DNA from: Hyphomonadaceae bacterium
GTDB taxonomy: Bacteria > Pseudomonadota > Alphaproteobacteria > Caulobacterales > Hyphomonadaceae
Direction of reading: 5' to 3'
DNA: 64,000 bases
Assembly: GCA_022844345.1 (NCBI GenBank)
Contig: JALHLU010000006.1
Location: 62,001 to 126,000 of the forward strand
The notes under the pieces: model-generated
Seen by the model: only the letters and a program-made list of their open reading frames with translations
Told to the model about the DNA's origin: nothing
The model's database searches: none
Position numbers and translations under genes: made by a program
Part shown: piece by piece, positions 18,265-26,347 of the stretch
Layout of the letters: each line of letters opens with the position of its first letter
How positions within the stretch are numbered: position 1 is the first letter of the stretch

Positions 18265-18914
18265 GCGGCGCCCCGCCAGACGAGCACTACATGGAACGCG
18301 CGCTTGAGCTTGCGCGTGCGCAGCTGGGCCGGACGGCTCCCAACCCTTCGGTCGGCTGCGTGATCGTGGCGCATGGCCGGATCGTGGGCGAAGGCGCAAC
18401 GGGCGCCGGCGGCCGCCCGCACGCCGAGGAAAATGCACTGCTTGCAGCCGGCGATACGGCGCGCGGCGCGACCGCCTATGTCACGCTCGAGCCCTGCAGC
18501 GAGCGTTCAAGCGGCAAGCCATCGTGCTCGGAGCGGCTTCTTGCGGCGGGCGTGACCCGCGTGGTGATCGCCTGCGCTGATCCCCATCCGAAGGGCGCAC
18601 ATGGCGCCGGGCGGCTTGTCGATGCTGGCGTCAGCGTCACAAGCGGTGTGATGCAGGCGGAGGCCGAGCGTATCAACGCGGGGTTCTTCAAGCTGGTCGC
18701 GACAGGCCGGCCCTGGCTTGCCATCGACGGCGATGCGAGCGCTTACGACGCGGAGTTCGACCTTCTGCGTGACGAGAGCTACGAACAGGCGCTCGACCGG
18801 CTCGGGAGATCGGGGATGACCCGGATATTTGTGCGTTCCGGCACGGCGCTCGCGGCACAGCTCAATGCGCGCGGATTGGTCGATGAGGACTGGACCAGCG
18901 CCCATACCGAATAG
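18261..18914 (+). CDS. RibD-type deaminase without a full reductase domain
   Basis: 217 residues. The N-terminal part is a zinc deaminase like that of RibD (pyrimidine deaminase of riboflavin synthesis): [17 protein letters not shown] (His54, Glu56) and TLEPCS...KPSC (Cys79, Cys89). Spacing between the cysteines is one residue longer than in E. coli RibD. Normal RibD has ~360 residues with a C-terminal NADPH reductase. Here only about 70 residues follow the deaminase, with no reductase motif seen. It could be a stand-alone riboflavin deaminase or a deaminase of another ring compound. The start is a GTG overlapping the gpmA stop. Confidence 0.82.
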   Translation: MSGAPPDEHYMERALELARAQLGRTAPNPSVGCVIVAHGRIVGEGATGAGGRPHAEENALLAAGDTARGATAYVTLEPCSERSSGKPSCSERLLAAGVTRVVIACADPHPKGAHGAGRLVDAGVSVTSGVMQAEAERINAGFFKLVATGRPWLAIDGDASAYDAEFDLLRDESYEQALDRLGRSGMTRIFVRSGTALAAQLNARGLVDEDWTSAHTE

Positions 18915-18931
18915 CCAGGCTGCCTGAAATG

Positions 18932-18962
18932 AAAAACGGGCCGGCTGCGAGGCCGACCCGTT
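18932..18962 (-). terminator. Rho-independent terminator of the cold-shock gene
   Basis: Inverted repeat with arms 18935-18945 and 18952-18962 (AACGGGTCGGC type, one mismatch) around a six-base loop. On the minus strand it is followed by a run of T. It lies 51 bp after the stop of the cold-shock gene and is also just past the convergent RibD-like gene. Confidence 0.75.
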
Positions 18963-19013
18963 CCAGAGTTGATTGCGAATGGCGCCGCCGCTTGGGCGGC
19001 CCGTCGCGCCAGC

Positions 19014-19223
19014 CTAGATCGGCTGGATTTGCGTGGCGGCCATCTTGCCGGAGCGCTTGTCTTTTTCCAGCTCGAAGCTGACGCGCTGACCTTCCTGAAG
19101 GCCGGCGAGTCCTGCGCGCTGGACGGCGGAAATGTGAACGAACACGTCCGCGCCGCCTTGCTCAGGCTGGATGAAGCCGTAGCCCTTTTGCTCGTTGAAC
19201 CACTTAACGGTGCCGGTAGCCAT
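19014..19223 (-). CDS. Cold-shock domain protein (CspA family)
   Basis: 69-residue single cold-shock domain that binds single-stranded nucleic acid and melts RNA structure. RNP1 (KGYGFIQ) and RNP2 (VFVHIS) are present, with the standard [14 protein letters not shown] start. It has its own terminator downstream. About 325 bp of non-coding sequence precede it, compatible with a long leader as in many csp genes. Confidence 0.97.
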   Translation of the reverse strand: MATGTVKWFNEQKGYGFIQPEQGGADVFVHISAVQRAGLAGLQEGQRVSFELEKDKRSGKMAATQIQPI

Positions 19224-19549
19224 GTAGAACTAGTCTTTCGATAGGCATCCACGGGACCGGGGGGGCCCGCAGAAGGATTAGAGAGCGCTTGCAGCCGTGC
19301 TCCCGGGGGCCGTCAAACCTTGACTTGTCCGGTAGGCCAGATCCGGAGCTCAATCCGATGGATGACCCATCACAAGAGCAAGGAGAGCAACCGAACCTGT
19401 GCAGAATTCGACGGGCCCATATCGCATAACTGGGGGTACTTGAAAAGCTGCGGCGCCGAGCCTGAACTGGAGTTTACCTGGCCGGCGAGGTAAAAACCGG
19501 CGCCCAGCGGCGCCTTACTGTTTCTCGCGATCATGCCTAACTGGGACCC
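19224..19549. other. Non-coding gap between the cold-shock gene and ygfZ
   Basis: 326 bp between divergent genes. It must hold both promoters and probably the csp leader. A GGCGCC-CAGC-GGCGCC inverted repeat lies near 19500-19522, with a T run on the minus strand two bases past it. No gene on either side would make sense of it as a terminator. No convincing protein-coding frame is visible. Confidence 0.6.
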
Positions 19550-20362
19550 ATGACCAATCCTGTATCTCTTGCCCATCGTTCGGTGATCTCGGTTGGCGGC
19601 GCCGACGCCGCGACATTCCTGAACGGCATCGTGACGGCTTCCACGCTTGGCCTGCGCGCCGGCGAGTTTCGCTATGGCGCCCTGCTGACGCCGCAGGGCA
19701 AGGTGATCGCTGACATGCTGCTGACGCACACGGACGAGGCGATCCTGATCGACTGTGCTGAGATCGCTGCGGCGGCCGTGGTGCGCAGGCTCACCATGAT
19801 GAAGTTGCGCGCGGCCGTGTCGATCGCGTTACGCGCTGACCTTGGCGTCATGGTGTTTGCCGGAGACCCCGATCCGCGCTCGCCCCTCGCCCCCGCGCGC
19901 CGCATCGGCCCGCGCGAACCGGCCGGAGACACCAGCGGGTATCACGCGGCGCGGATTGCGGCCGGGCTGCCCGACCAGGCCAGCGACTTCGGACTCGAGG
20001 AGGTCTTCCCGGCCGACATCAACATGGATCTGGTAGGCGGCGTAGACTTCAAGAAGGGCTGTTTTGTCGGCCAGGAAGTCGTCTCGCGCATGAAACGCCG
20101 GGCCACCGCACGCAGGCGTACGCTGAAGGCCCGCATCCCGCCCGGCGTTACGGCGCCTGGACCCATCCTCGCCAACGATTTCGAGATCGGAATGCTGACG
20201 TCGATTTCCGGCGGCGAAGCCCTGGCGCGTGTACGTATCGACCGCCTGGCCGAGGCGCGCGCGAAGAACGAGACCATCACCGCGGGCGGTGCGGCGATCA
20301 CGTTTGACGACCCGCCCTGGCTGGCCGGCGAACTGGCCGCAATGAACGAAGCGAAGGCCTGA
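19550..20362 (+). CDS. ygfZ: YgfZ/GcvT-like folate-binding protein (iron-sulfur cluster maintenance)
   Basis: 270-residue tetrahydrofolate-dependent protein that supports repair or assembly of certain Fe-S enzymes. The family hallmark K-G-C-x-x-G-Q-E is present as KKGCFVGQEVVSRM, and the N-terminal half has the GcvT-like fold pattern (FLNGIVTAST, FRYGALLTPQGKVIADMLL). It overlaps the next gene, tag, by a TGATG stop/start junction. Confidence 0.94.
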   Translation: MTNPVSLAHRSVISVGGADAATFLNGIVTASTLGLRAGEFRYGALLTPQGKVIADMLLTHTDEAILIDCAEIAAAAVVRRLTMMKLRAAVSIALRADLGVMVFAGDPDPRSPLAPARRIGPREPAGDTSGYHAARIAAGLPDQASDFGLEEVFPADINMDLVGGVDFKKGCFVGQEVVSRMKRRATARRRTLKARIPPGVTAPGPILANDFEIGMLTSISGGEALARVRIDRLAEARAKNETITAGGAAITFDDPPWLAGELAAMNEAKA

Positions 20363-20952
20363 TGAAAACGCTCGACGATATTCCCTGCGGCTGGGCGCCG
20401 GCCCATGACGAACTCTATCGCCGCTATCACGACGAGGAATGGGGCGTCCCCGAGCGTGACAGCCGCGCGCTGTGGGAGAAGTTCCAGCTTGATGGCCACC
20501 AGGCCGGCCTGTCGTGGATAACGATCCTGCGCAAGCGCGAGACCATGCGCGAGGAGTTCGATGGTTTCGATCCCGAGAAGATCGCTTGCTGGAATCAGAA
20601 ACGCATCGACCGCGCCATGAAGAACCCCGGCATTATTCGCTCGCCCATCAAGATCGCGGCGACCATCAAGAACGCGCAGGTCTATCTCGACATGGCCGAC
20701 CGGGGAGAAGATTTCTCCGAGTATGTCTGGGGCTTTGTCGACGGCAGGCCTGTCGTCAACAGCCTGGATCACTGGCGAAACGTTCAGGCCAAGACCGACC
20801 TGTCGGAAGTGATTGCGAAGGACATGAAGAAGCGCGGCTTCAAGTTCTGCGGCCCGGTGATCGTTTACGCCGTCATGCAGGCCATGGGCATGGTGAACGA
20901 TCACGAGGTGCGATGCCCACGCTACAAGCAAATCCAGAAGCTGGATAAGTAG
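20362..20952 (+). CDS. tag: DNA-3-methyladenine glycosylase I
   Basis: Excises 3-methyladenine from alkylated DNA. The 196 residues match Tag throughout. Zinc ligands are Cys9 and His23 near the N-terminus (PCGWAP, YHDEEWG) and His181/Cys185 in NDHEVRC. The base-binding helix reads LDGHQAGLSWITIL. Asp44 stands where E. coli Tag has the important Glu38, and His46 follows. The enzyme is probably still functional, but the substitution is worth noting. It is translationally coupled to ygfZ. Confidence 0.95.
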   Translation: MKTLDDIPCGWAPAHDELYRRYHDEEWGVPERDSRALWEKFQLDGHQAGLSWITILRKRETMREEFDGFDPEKIACWNQKRIDRAMKNPGIIRSPIKIAATIKNAQVYLDMADRGEDFSEYVWGFVDGRPVVNSLDHWRNVQAKTDLSEVIAKDMKKRGFKFCGPVIVYAVMQAMGMVNDHEVRCPRYKQIQKLDK

Positions 20953-21000
20953 CGCCGGACGTGAGAGGCTTTTGCGTTCTGGGAATCCTTGGGGCCACCT

Positions 21001-21270
21001 ATGCGCTACGTCTTGCTTCTTGTGACTGCCGCGAGTCTTGCCGGCTGCGTCATGGATCCAGCATCGCGCTACGACCCGCACGTTCCGCCGCAGTCGTCCA
21101 CGCTTGAAACGATCAACCCCTATAAGGTCGATCACATTCCTGACACGGCGTATGAAGTCTGGAAGCGGGATCAGGAGCGCAACAAGAAGGTCGCCCGCGT
21201 GGAGGACAAGGACGCCTATCCGCCTCTGTTCAAGGGCCAGAAGGCTGACTTCAGCGGCGGCGCGAAATGA
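21001..21270 (+). CDS. Small lipoprotein, unknown
   Basis: 89-residue predicted lipoprotein: MRYVLLLVTAASLAGC is a complete signal with lipobox LAGC. The rest is hydrophilic and charged (KRDQERNKKVARVEDKD). I took the ATG directly before RYVLL rather than an upstream in-frame start. Its stop overlaps the start of the cupin gene (ATGA), so the two are co-translated. No family recognised. Confidence 0.75.
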   Translation: MRYVLLLVTAASLAGCVMDPASRYDPHVPPQSSTLETINPYKVDHIPDTAYEVWKRDQERNKKVARVEDKDAYPPLFKGQKADFSGGAK

Positions 21271-21824
21271 CCGATTTTTCCAGCATCATGCGCCGCATCA
21301 TCACGGGCGAGGACGCCGACGGGCAATCGCTGGTGATCATCGATGGTCCGCCCTCCGCCGAGAGCGGCGATCCCAATGTCGGCGGTCTGTTCGACATCTG
21401 GCACGACGCGGCCAGCGGTCCACTCGACCCGAAGAGCCATGCTGATCTGGGGCCGGAGCGATGCGTGCTCTCGCCGTCGGCGGGCAATGTGAAGGTGCGT
21501 TGGTTCGTGATCCCGCCGCGCCCGCCGGGCGTGCCCGTCGAAGAGCTCAACGCCGCAGCACGTGCGCGCTTCGCCGCGTTCGATGCAGAAGATCATATCA
21601 CCGACCAGTCGAAACACCCGGCCATGCACTGTACCGAGTCGATCGACGTCATCTGCCTGCTGCAGGGCGAGGTTGATCTGATCCTCGACACGTCGCGCAC
21701 GCGGGTGAAGCCGGGCCAGATCGTGATCCAGCGCGGAACCAGCCATGGCTGGGAAGCGATCGGCGGGCCCGCCCTTCTGCTGGCCGTGCTGATCAACCGG
21801 CCGCTGGCCCGCCCTGAACACTAG
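21267..21824 (+). CDS. Cupin domain protein
   Basis: 185 residues. The C-terminal half is a cupin barrel: a DVICLLQGEVDLILD strand pair, the VKPGQIVIQRGTSHGWEA motif with the conserved PG and His, and a hydrophobic last strand. A His/Glu cluster near MHCTESIDV could supply metal ligands. The N-terminal half (IIDGPPSAESGDPN, WFVIPPRPPG) resembles cupins in aromatic or polyketide metabolism. No specific activity can be assigned. It starts inside the ATGA overlap with the preceding lipoprotein gene. Confidence 0.8.
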   Translation: MTDFSSIMRRIITGEDADGQSLVIIDGPPSAESGDPNVGGLFDIWHDAASGPLDPKSHADLGPERCVLSPSAGNVKVRWFVIPPRPPGVPVEELNAAARARFAAFDAEDHITDQSKHPAMHCTESIDVICLLQGEVDLILDTSRTRVKPGQIVIQRGTSHGWEAIGGPALLLAVLINRPLARPEH

Positions 21825-21857
21825 CAGCCGACTGAAGTTGAGCGTAAAGGAGCCGTC

Positions 21858-22091
21858 ATGAAAAAAACCGCAGCCCTCCTGACTGCATTGGCCGCACTGG
21901 CCGCCGGCTGCGCTTCCACAATGGGCGGACCCGAACCCGAACTGACGCAGGAACAGGTCTGCCTCGCTCATTTCGAGAACGACCCGGTCGAGCGGGACCG
22001 CTGCCGCCAGGACGCCAAGACGCGCGGCGACACGCCACGCGATATGGCGCCGATGGAACTGCCGGTGCGCACTGGCCAGATGGGCGACTGA
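21858..22091 (+). CDS. Small lipoprotein, unknown
   Basis: 77-residue predicted lipoprotein. The signal MKKTAALLTALAALAAGC carries lipobox AAGC. The mature part has two cysteines (VCLAHF, DRCRQDA) that may form a disulfide, and several acidic and basic residues. It follows the cupin gene by 33 bp with an AAAGGAG ribosome-binding site. It is convergent with the LysE-type gene, ending 7 bp from its stop. No family recognised. Confidence 0.75.
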   Translation: MKKTAALLTALAALAAGCASTMGGPEPELTQEQVCLAHFENDPVERDRCRQDAKTRGDTPRDMAPMELPVRTGQMGD

Positions 22092-22098
22092 TCGCCTC

Positions 22099-22725
22099 TC
22101 AGCGTCCCGTGGCCGACCATGTCAGGTAGACGGCGAATCCCGCCGACATCAGCATCGCCGCCGCCGCCACACGAAAGAACCAGGTCGCGAACGCTCGCGA
22201 CCTGAAGCGCCTGGCCAGCGCATCGGCCCCGCCCGCATAGACCATCAGACCGAACATCTCGCACACCGTAACAGTGATCATGCTTATGATCACCTGAGGA
22301 ACGAGATCGCCTTCAATATCGAGATAGGCCGGCAGCAGGCCGCCGAAATAGACCAGCGCATTCGGGTTCGCGAGCTGCAGGCCAACGCCATGCATGAACA
22401 GGCGCGAACGTGGCGGAGGCTCACGGCGCAGCAGGTCCACCGGCGGGCCGAATGCGGTTCTCCAGGCCAGCCATGCGATGAAGGCGATACCGGCGATCTT
22501 CAGCACCAGGAATGCGTCTGGAAACGCCCGCGCGAGGACAGCAACGCCTGACGCCGCAAGCGTGATCCAGATCAGGTTGGCGAAACAGATGCCAAGCGCT
22601 GGCGCTATGGATGGCCAGAATCCGTACCGGATCGACGCCGTGGTCACGAGCATAACCGCTGGCCCGGGCGTCAGCCCGCCAGCCAGGAACAGCAATGTGA
22701 AATTGAGCCACACCCAGACGTCCAT
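22099..22725 (-). CDS. LysE/RhtB family exporter
   Basis: 208-residue inner-membrane protein with about six hydrophobic segments, predicted to export an amino acid or similar small metabolite. Family features include the N-terminal LFLAGGLTPGPAVMLV loop, with the PGP motif typical of LysE/RhtB, and LQLANPNALVYFGGLLPAY in the middle. The start is the ATG giving MDVWVWLNF. The longer frame upstream lacks coding character. The substrate is not deducible. Confidence 0.9.
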   Translation of the reverse strand: MDVWVWLNFTLLFLAGGLTPGPAVMLVTTASIRYGFWPSIAPALGICFANLIWITLAASGVAVLARAFPDAFLVLKIAGIAFIAWLAWRTAFGPPVDLLRREPPPRSRLFMHGVGLQLANPNALVYFGGLLPAYLDIEGDLVPQVIISMITVTVCEMFGLMVYAGGADALARRFRSRAFATWFFRVAAAAMLMSAGFAVYLTWSATGR

Positions 22726-22832
22726 GCGCCTGCCTATAGGGCTCGCGCGGACGTGTGTCAGGGGGCAGGCTGCGGCAGTTGCCCCGCTCCACCGCTGGAG
22801 TATCACGGACACAGACTTCTCCGGGAGGCGGC

Positions 22833-23354
22833 ATGATGGTCGGTATCAGGAATTCGCGGAAGCAGGCAGGACTTTTGCTCGCTTCCTTCTTGGCGCTTGG
22901 CGCATGCAGCAGCTGCTCGCAGGTGGACGCTCCGGCCGCCTCGCCAGAATCGCCCGCCGTGGTTGAGGCGCCCATGGCCGTGCCTGCCGCACCCGTCTAT
23001 CAGCTTCCGCCCGGCGCGCCGCCGCTGCCGCCCGATCTTCTCGCCGCCGGATCGCAACAGGGGCGCGATGATCTCTACTGCTCAGCGCTGATCTACAACG
23101 CCAACCCGGATGTCTCCGACGCCCTCGCGCCAGTGGACGAGGCGCTGCTGCGCAAGGCGCAGATGATGGGCTTTGTCATCGGTGAGCAGGGCATCAACCG
23201 CCTGATGGAGGAAAAAGCCGCGCACGCAACACACGCGCGCGCCATCGCCGAGGCCTATGCCGCGCAGGTCGAGAAGGACCTGAAGACGAATGCGCCGCGC
23301 ATCGCGCTCGACGAGTGCATGCGGCGCGCCCAGGCTGTGCCCGTTCCGCAATAG
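22833..23354 (+). CDS. Lipoprotein with Pro/Ala-rich linker, unknown
   Basis: 173-residue predicted lipoprotein. The signal peptide ends in the lipobox LGAC, directly followed by SSC. A 45-residue Ala/Pro linker precedes a helical C-terminal domain with three spread-out features: YCSALIYN, MGFVIGEQGINRLMEEKAAHATHA and DECMRRAQ. The cysteines in the first and last of these may pair. Two adjacent ATG codons follow a GGGAGG site, and I used the first. It ends 8 bp from the convergent monooxygenase gene. No family recognised. Confidence 0.72.
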   Translation: MMVGIRNSRKQAGLLLASFLALGACSSCSQVDAPAASPESPAVVEAPMAVPAAPVYQLPPGAPPLPPDLLAAGSQQGRDDLYCSALIYNANPDVSDALAPVDEALLRKAQMMGFVIGEQGINRLMEEKAAHATHARAIAEAYAAQVEKDLKTNAPRIALDECMRRAQAVPVPQ

Positions 23355-23362
23355 TGATCGCC

Positions 23363-24547
23363 CTAAACCGCGATCTTGCGGACGTCGTAGACGTAGATCC
23401 AGTCTTGGCGCGAGCGGACGAAGGCCGGGAACAGCCGGTCGGCCAGCTTCATCGGTCCGTAGGTGGCGGCCTGCGTCAGCGCATTCGAGCGATGGAACAC
23501 GCCCATATTGTTGCGCGCACTCGCCTGCACGCGAGCCGTGCGTGGGCGCCGCAGTCCCTCATACCGCGCCAGGGAAGCTTCCGAGACGCCGTGCTTGCCA
23601 AGGCATTTGGCAAGGATCACCGCATCCTCGATCGCCATCGCCGCGCCCTGCGCCTGGAAGGGCGGCATTGGATGGCAGGCGTCCCCCAGCAGCGTGACGC
23701 GCCCGCCTTCGCACCAGTAAGGCAGCGGGTCGCGATCGAACAACGCCCAGACGAAACACGTCCCCGCGGCGGCAATGATGTCCGGGATAGGCGAGGCCCA
23801 TCCGCCAAAGTCATGCGCGAGGTCGGTTGGATCGCCGGGCTGGTCCCAGCTTTCACCGCGCCAGCGCTCGGTCTCGACCACGCCGACGAAGTTGATCAGC
23901 TCGCCGCGACGAATGCGATAGGTGACGGCATGGCGGCCGGGGCCGGCCCAGACGATGGCGGCCTGCGGCAGATCAGGCGCGGCGTCAGCGGGAACGGTGA
24001 TGCGCCAGGCGACCGTGCCGGTATAGCGCGGGTCCTCCGGGCCCAGCATCTGCCGGCGCACGGTGGACCGGACGCCATCGGCGCCAACGAGCAGATCGCA
24101 TGGCAAAATGTCGCCCGTGTCGAGACCTACGCGCACGCTTGCCCCGTCCCGCACATAGGCCGAGACGCGCGCGCCGAGGCGAACCTTCACGCCCGCGAAC
24201 TCAGCCGCGCGTTTGAGGATTTCGATCAGGTCTGCCCGGTGCACGTGCAGGTAGGGTGCGCCATAACGCTGCTTCGACTCCCGCGCGATGGGGATCGAGA
24301 ATACCTTCTCCCCGGTCCGCCCGATCCGTAGCTCCAGCGTCTCGGGCCGCGAGGCGATGGAAAGGACCGGATCGATGAGGCCAAGCGCGGTGAGCCCCAT
24401 CACCGCGTTGGGCGAAAGCTGGATGCCGGCGCCGACCTCGGTGAGAGCCGGCGCGCGCTCAACCACCTCGACCTCATAGCCGACCTTGCTCAGCGCGATG
24501 GCTGCGCTGAGCCCTCCAATACCTCCACCGGCGATGACGATCTTCAT
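23363..24547 (-). CDS. FAD-dependent monooxygenase (salicylate hydroxylase-like)
   Basis: 394-residue class A flavoprotein hydroxylase. It has the dinucleotide motif VIAGGGIGGLSAAIAL at the N-terminus, the DG motif LVGADGVRSTVRR and the GD motif TLLGDACHPMPPFQAQGA with VEDAV-like continuation. This order is typical of salicylate and 3-hydroxybenzoate hydroxylases and of related house-keeping monooxygenases. It uses NAD(P)H and O2 to hydroxylate an aromatic or quinone-like substrate. No catabolic cluster surrounds it, so the substrate is open. The start was moved 93 bp inside the longest frame to MKIVIAGGG. Confidence 0.88.
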   Translation of the reverse strand: MKIVIAGGGIGGLSAAIALSKVGYEVEVVERAPALTEVGAGIQLSPNAVMGLTALGLIDPVLSIASRPETLELRIGRTGEKVFSIPIARESKQRYGAPYLHVHRADLIEILKRAAEFAGVKVRLGARVSAYVRDGASVRVGLDTGDILPCDLLVGADGVRSTVRRQMLGPEDPRYTGTVAWRITVPADAAPDLPQAAIVWAGPGRHAVTYRIRRGELINFVGVVETERWRGESWDQPGDPTDLAHDFGGWASPIPDIIAAAGTCFVWALFDRDPLPYWCEGGRVTLLGDACHPMPPFQAQGAAMAIEDAVILAKCLGKHGVSEASLARYEGLRRPRTARVQASARNNMGVFHRSNALTQAATYGPMKLADRLFPAFVRSRQDWIYVYDVRKIAV

Positions 24548-24604
24548 GGCTAGCGAGATAAACCGCAGCGCCGCCGCCGTCACGTTGACGTAGGCCAAGA
24601 ACGC

Positions 24605-24628
24605 AAAAATCCGCCCGGAGGCGGATTT
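24605..24628 (-). terminator. Rho-independent terminator after tRNA-Gly
   Basis: Perfect nine-base stem (24607-24615 with 24620-24628) around a four-base loop, followed on the minus strand by a short T run. It starts 26 bp past the 3' end of the tRNA gene, in the right position and orientation to end its transcript. Confidence 0.75.
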
Positions 24629-24653
24629 CGCTGCAGTCACTGTGGTGGCTACC

Positions 24654-24728
<75 letters not shown>

Positions 24729-24792
24729 TACCTGGCAAGCACCGGCTTGCGCCGGATGGGTAAAACCTGAGCCTTCCGGCTCGGGAGGGGGT

Positions 24793-24821
24793 CTATAAGC
24801 CGAAAGCCGGGGCGGATGCAA
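24793..24821 (-). promoter_or_regulatory. Candidate sigma-70 promoter for tRNA-Gly
   Basis: On the minus strand TTGCAT (24821-24816) and TTATAG (24798-24793) are separated by exactly 17 bp, close to the housekeeping consensus. The site lies about 65 bp before the tRNA and after the DUF6065 stop. A small hairpin (GAGCC-GGAA-GGCTC) directly follows the presumed start site. Confidence 0.45.
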
Positions 24822-24856
24822 GGGGCGCCTCCACCCCTCTTGGCCTGGGCCAAACC

Positions 24857-25621
24857 CTAACCCCCGCCAAGCCCCGGAAGCGGCTTGGCGACCGGTTTTG
24901 GCGTCTTGAGCTTACGCTTGGTCTGGTGGGTTTCGGCCTGCCCGCCATCGACCTTCTGGCCTTTCATGTAATGGCGCTGCCAGCGGTCCTTCATGGCCTG
25001 GGCCTCGAGATTGGCGAGCCGCTTGTTGAAATCGCCGCGGCTTTCGGACCAGACCGTGAACTCTTCCTGCAGCTTCGGATTGTCGGCCAGCAGGCGCAAG
25101 GTCGGCTGAATCTCTTCCAGCTTCGTGTCCTGTACCAGCGTGAGGAAGCAGAACGGCTCACCCTTCTCGAAGCGCACCTTGCCCGGGCGTGTCATCTGCC
25201 AGTTCATGGTGAAGGGGAACGGCAGCCACTCTGTCTCGATCAGGCCCTGCAGCGGATATATGCCGTCTTTCGGCTCGTTCGGCGGACCCATCGCCCACAC
25301 GCGCCAGCCAGGCTCCGTGCGGAACAGGTGGCCGGTGTGGAAGGTGACAATACCGCGCCGGAAATGGCTGTCGGCGACATTCTTCACCGGCGGCCACTCC
25401 TCGTCGCCCGTGATCCTGATGTTCTCCTCCATCATGCCGCCATCCCATTCGATGGTGATCCCGACGGGGCAGATGATCTCCCAGCCCGTGCAGTTCGCCA
25501 TGGTGAGCGGCAGGCAACGATAGGGGTGGCGGTCCGCGAAGGCATCCATCCAGGCGCGGCGGCCCTGCCCCGGCGCGATTTCGGGCGCCCATTCGTGGAT
25601 CTTGTAGCAATCGAGGCGCAT
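24857..25621 (-). CDS. DUF6065 family protein
   Basis: 254-residue cytoplasmic protein of unknown function, recognised from the overall pattern of the DUF6065 family: an N-terminal MRLDCYKIH, the CTGWEIICPVG core, FRRGIVTFHTGHLFRTEPGW and NWQMTRPGKVRFEKGEPFC. The C-terminal 40 residues are basic and Pro/Lys-rich (KRKLKTPKPVAKP) and probably disordered. The start is the ATG of MRLDCYK. The gene is divergent from the prolyl-tRNA editing gene across 59 bp. Confidence 0.75.
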   Translation of the reverse strand: MRLDCYKIHEWAPEIAPGQGRRAWMDAFADRHPYRCLPLTMANCTGWEIICPVGITIEWDGGMMEENIRITGDEEWPPVKNVADSHFRRGIVTFHTGHLFRTEPGWRVWAMGPPNEPKDGIYPLQGLIETEWLPFPFTMNWQMTRPGKVRFEKGEPFCFLTLVQDTKLEEIQPTLRLLADNPKLQEEFTVWSESRGDFNKRLANLEAQAMKDRWQRHYMKGQKVDGGQAETHQTKRKLKTPKPVAKPLPGLGGG

Positions 25622-25680
25622 CGCTAGTCCTTCCGGCGCAGACCTTCCCGCAACGGGCCCCAACTTCTAGACCAGCCAGG

Positions 25681-26256
25681 ATGACAGATCAAAGCGCCGC
25701 CGCTGTTGAGGGAACCGGACGCGGGCCGATCCCCGCCGCGGATGATTTCTCGCGTGAGCCCGAGAAGCCGCTGTTCGCGCTGCTTGATCGGCTGGGCATC
25801 AAGACCACCACCTTCACCCACGAGAAGGTGTTCACCGTGGCCGAAAGCGCCCGGGTGAAGGTGGACATGCCCGGCGGGCACACCAAGAACCTCTTCATGA
25901 AGGACAAGTCGGGCCAGCTGGTGCTGGTCTGCGCGCTTCATTCCACTGTCCTGCCGCTGAACCAGCTTCACCGGTCACTGGGCTGCCAGCGCCTGTCCTT
26001 CACCGACGCACCCCTGCTGTGGGAGGCGCTTGGCGTCACTCCGGGGTCGGTGACCGGGCTGGCAGTGATGAACGATCAGGCAAAGCGGGTGCGGCTGGTG
26101 GCGGATGCGGCCTTGCTGGCCCATGAAACGCTCAATTTTCATCCCCTCCGCTGCGACATGACCACTGCGATTTCGCGGGCGGATTTCCTTGGCTTTGCCG
26201 GGGCGGCAGGCCATACGGTGACCCCTATCGACTTCGCAAAACTGGGCGAGGGCTAG
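25681..26256 (+). CDS. YbaK/ProX-type prolyl-tRNA editing (deacylase) protein
   Basis: 191-residue trans-editing domain that hydrolyses mischarged aminoacyl-tRNA(Pro). Matching features are TFTHEKVFTVAESA, the MPGGHTKNLFMKDKSG segment with the catalytic Lys, and VTPGSVTGLAVMND followed by FHPLRCDMTTAIS. The arrangement is that of the ProX/PrdX subgroup, common as a free-standing gene in alphaproteobacteria. It is cytoplasmic. A GC hairpin at 26303-26321 separates it from the thioredoxin-fold gene. Confidence 0.9.
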   Translation: MTDQSAAAVEGTGRGPIPAADDFSREPEKPLFALLDRLGIKTTTFTHEKVFTVAESARVKVDMPGGHTKNLFMKDKSGQLVLVCALHSTVLPLNQLHRSLGCQRLSFTDAPLLWEALGVTPGSVTGLAVMNDQAKRVRLVADAALLAHETLNFHPLRCDMTTAISRADFLGFAGAAGHTVTPIDFAKLGEG

Positions 26257-26302
26257 ACCTCGTTGCCGTTCACCGCCTTCGTGCCCATCTACTGGGCCGA
26301 AC

Positions 26303-26321
26303 GGGGCCGGCAGCCGGCCCC
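26303..26321 (+). terminator. GC-rich hairpin, possible terminator or attenuator
   Basis: Perfect eight-base inverted repeat (GGGGCCGG / CCGGCCCC) with a three-base loop in the 91-bp gap before cnoX. No T run follows directly, so it could also be a structured leader element of cnoX. Confidence 0.3.
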
Positions 26322-26347
26322 CCCGTAGATCTTTAGGGAGCAACCCG

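Noticed and set aside
19500-19522. GGCGCC-CAGC-GGCGCC as a terminator
   Set aside because: The T run is on the minus strand, where the only upstream sequence is antisense to ygfZ, so there is no transcript to end.
19370-19729. 119-codon minus-strand frame over the csp-ygfZ gap
   Set aside because: More than half overlaps the 5' end of ygfZ on the other strand. No ribosome-binding site or recognisable sequence.
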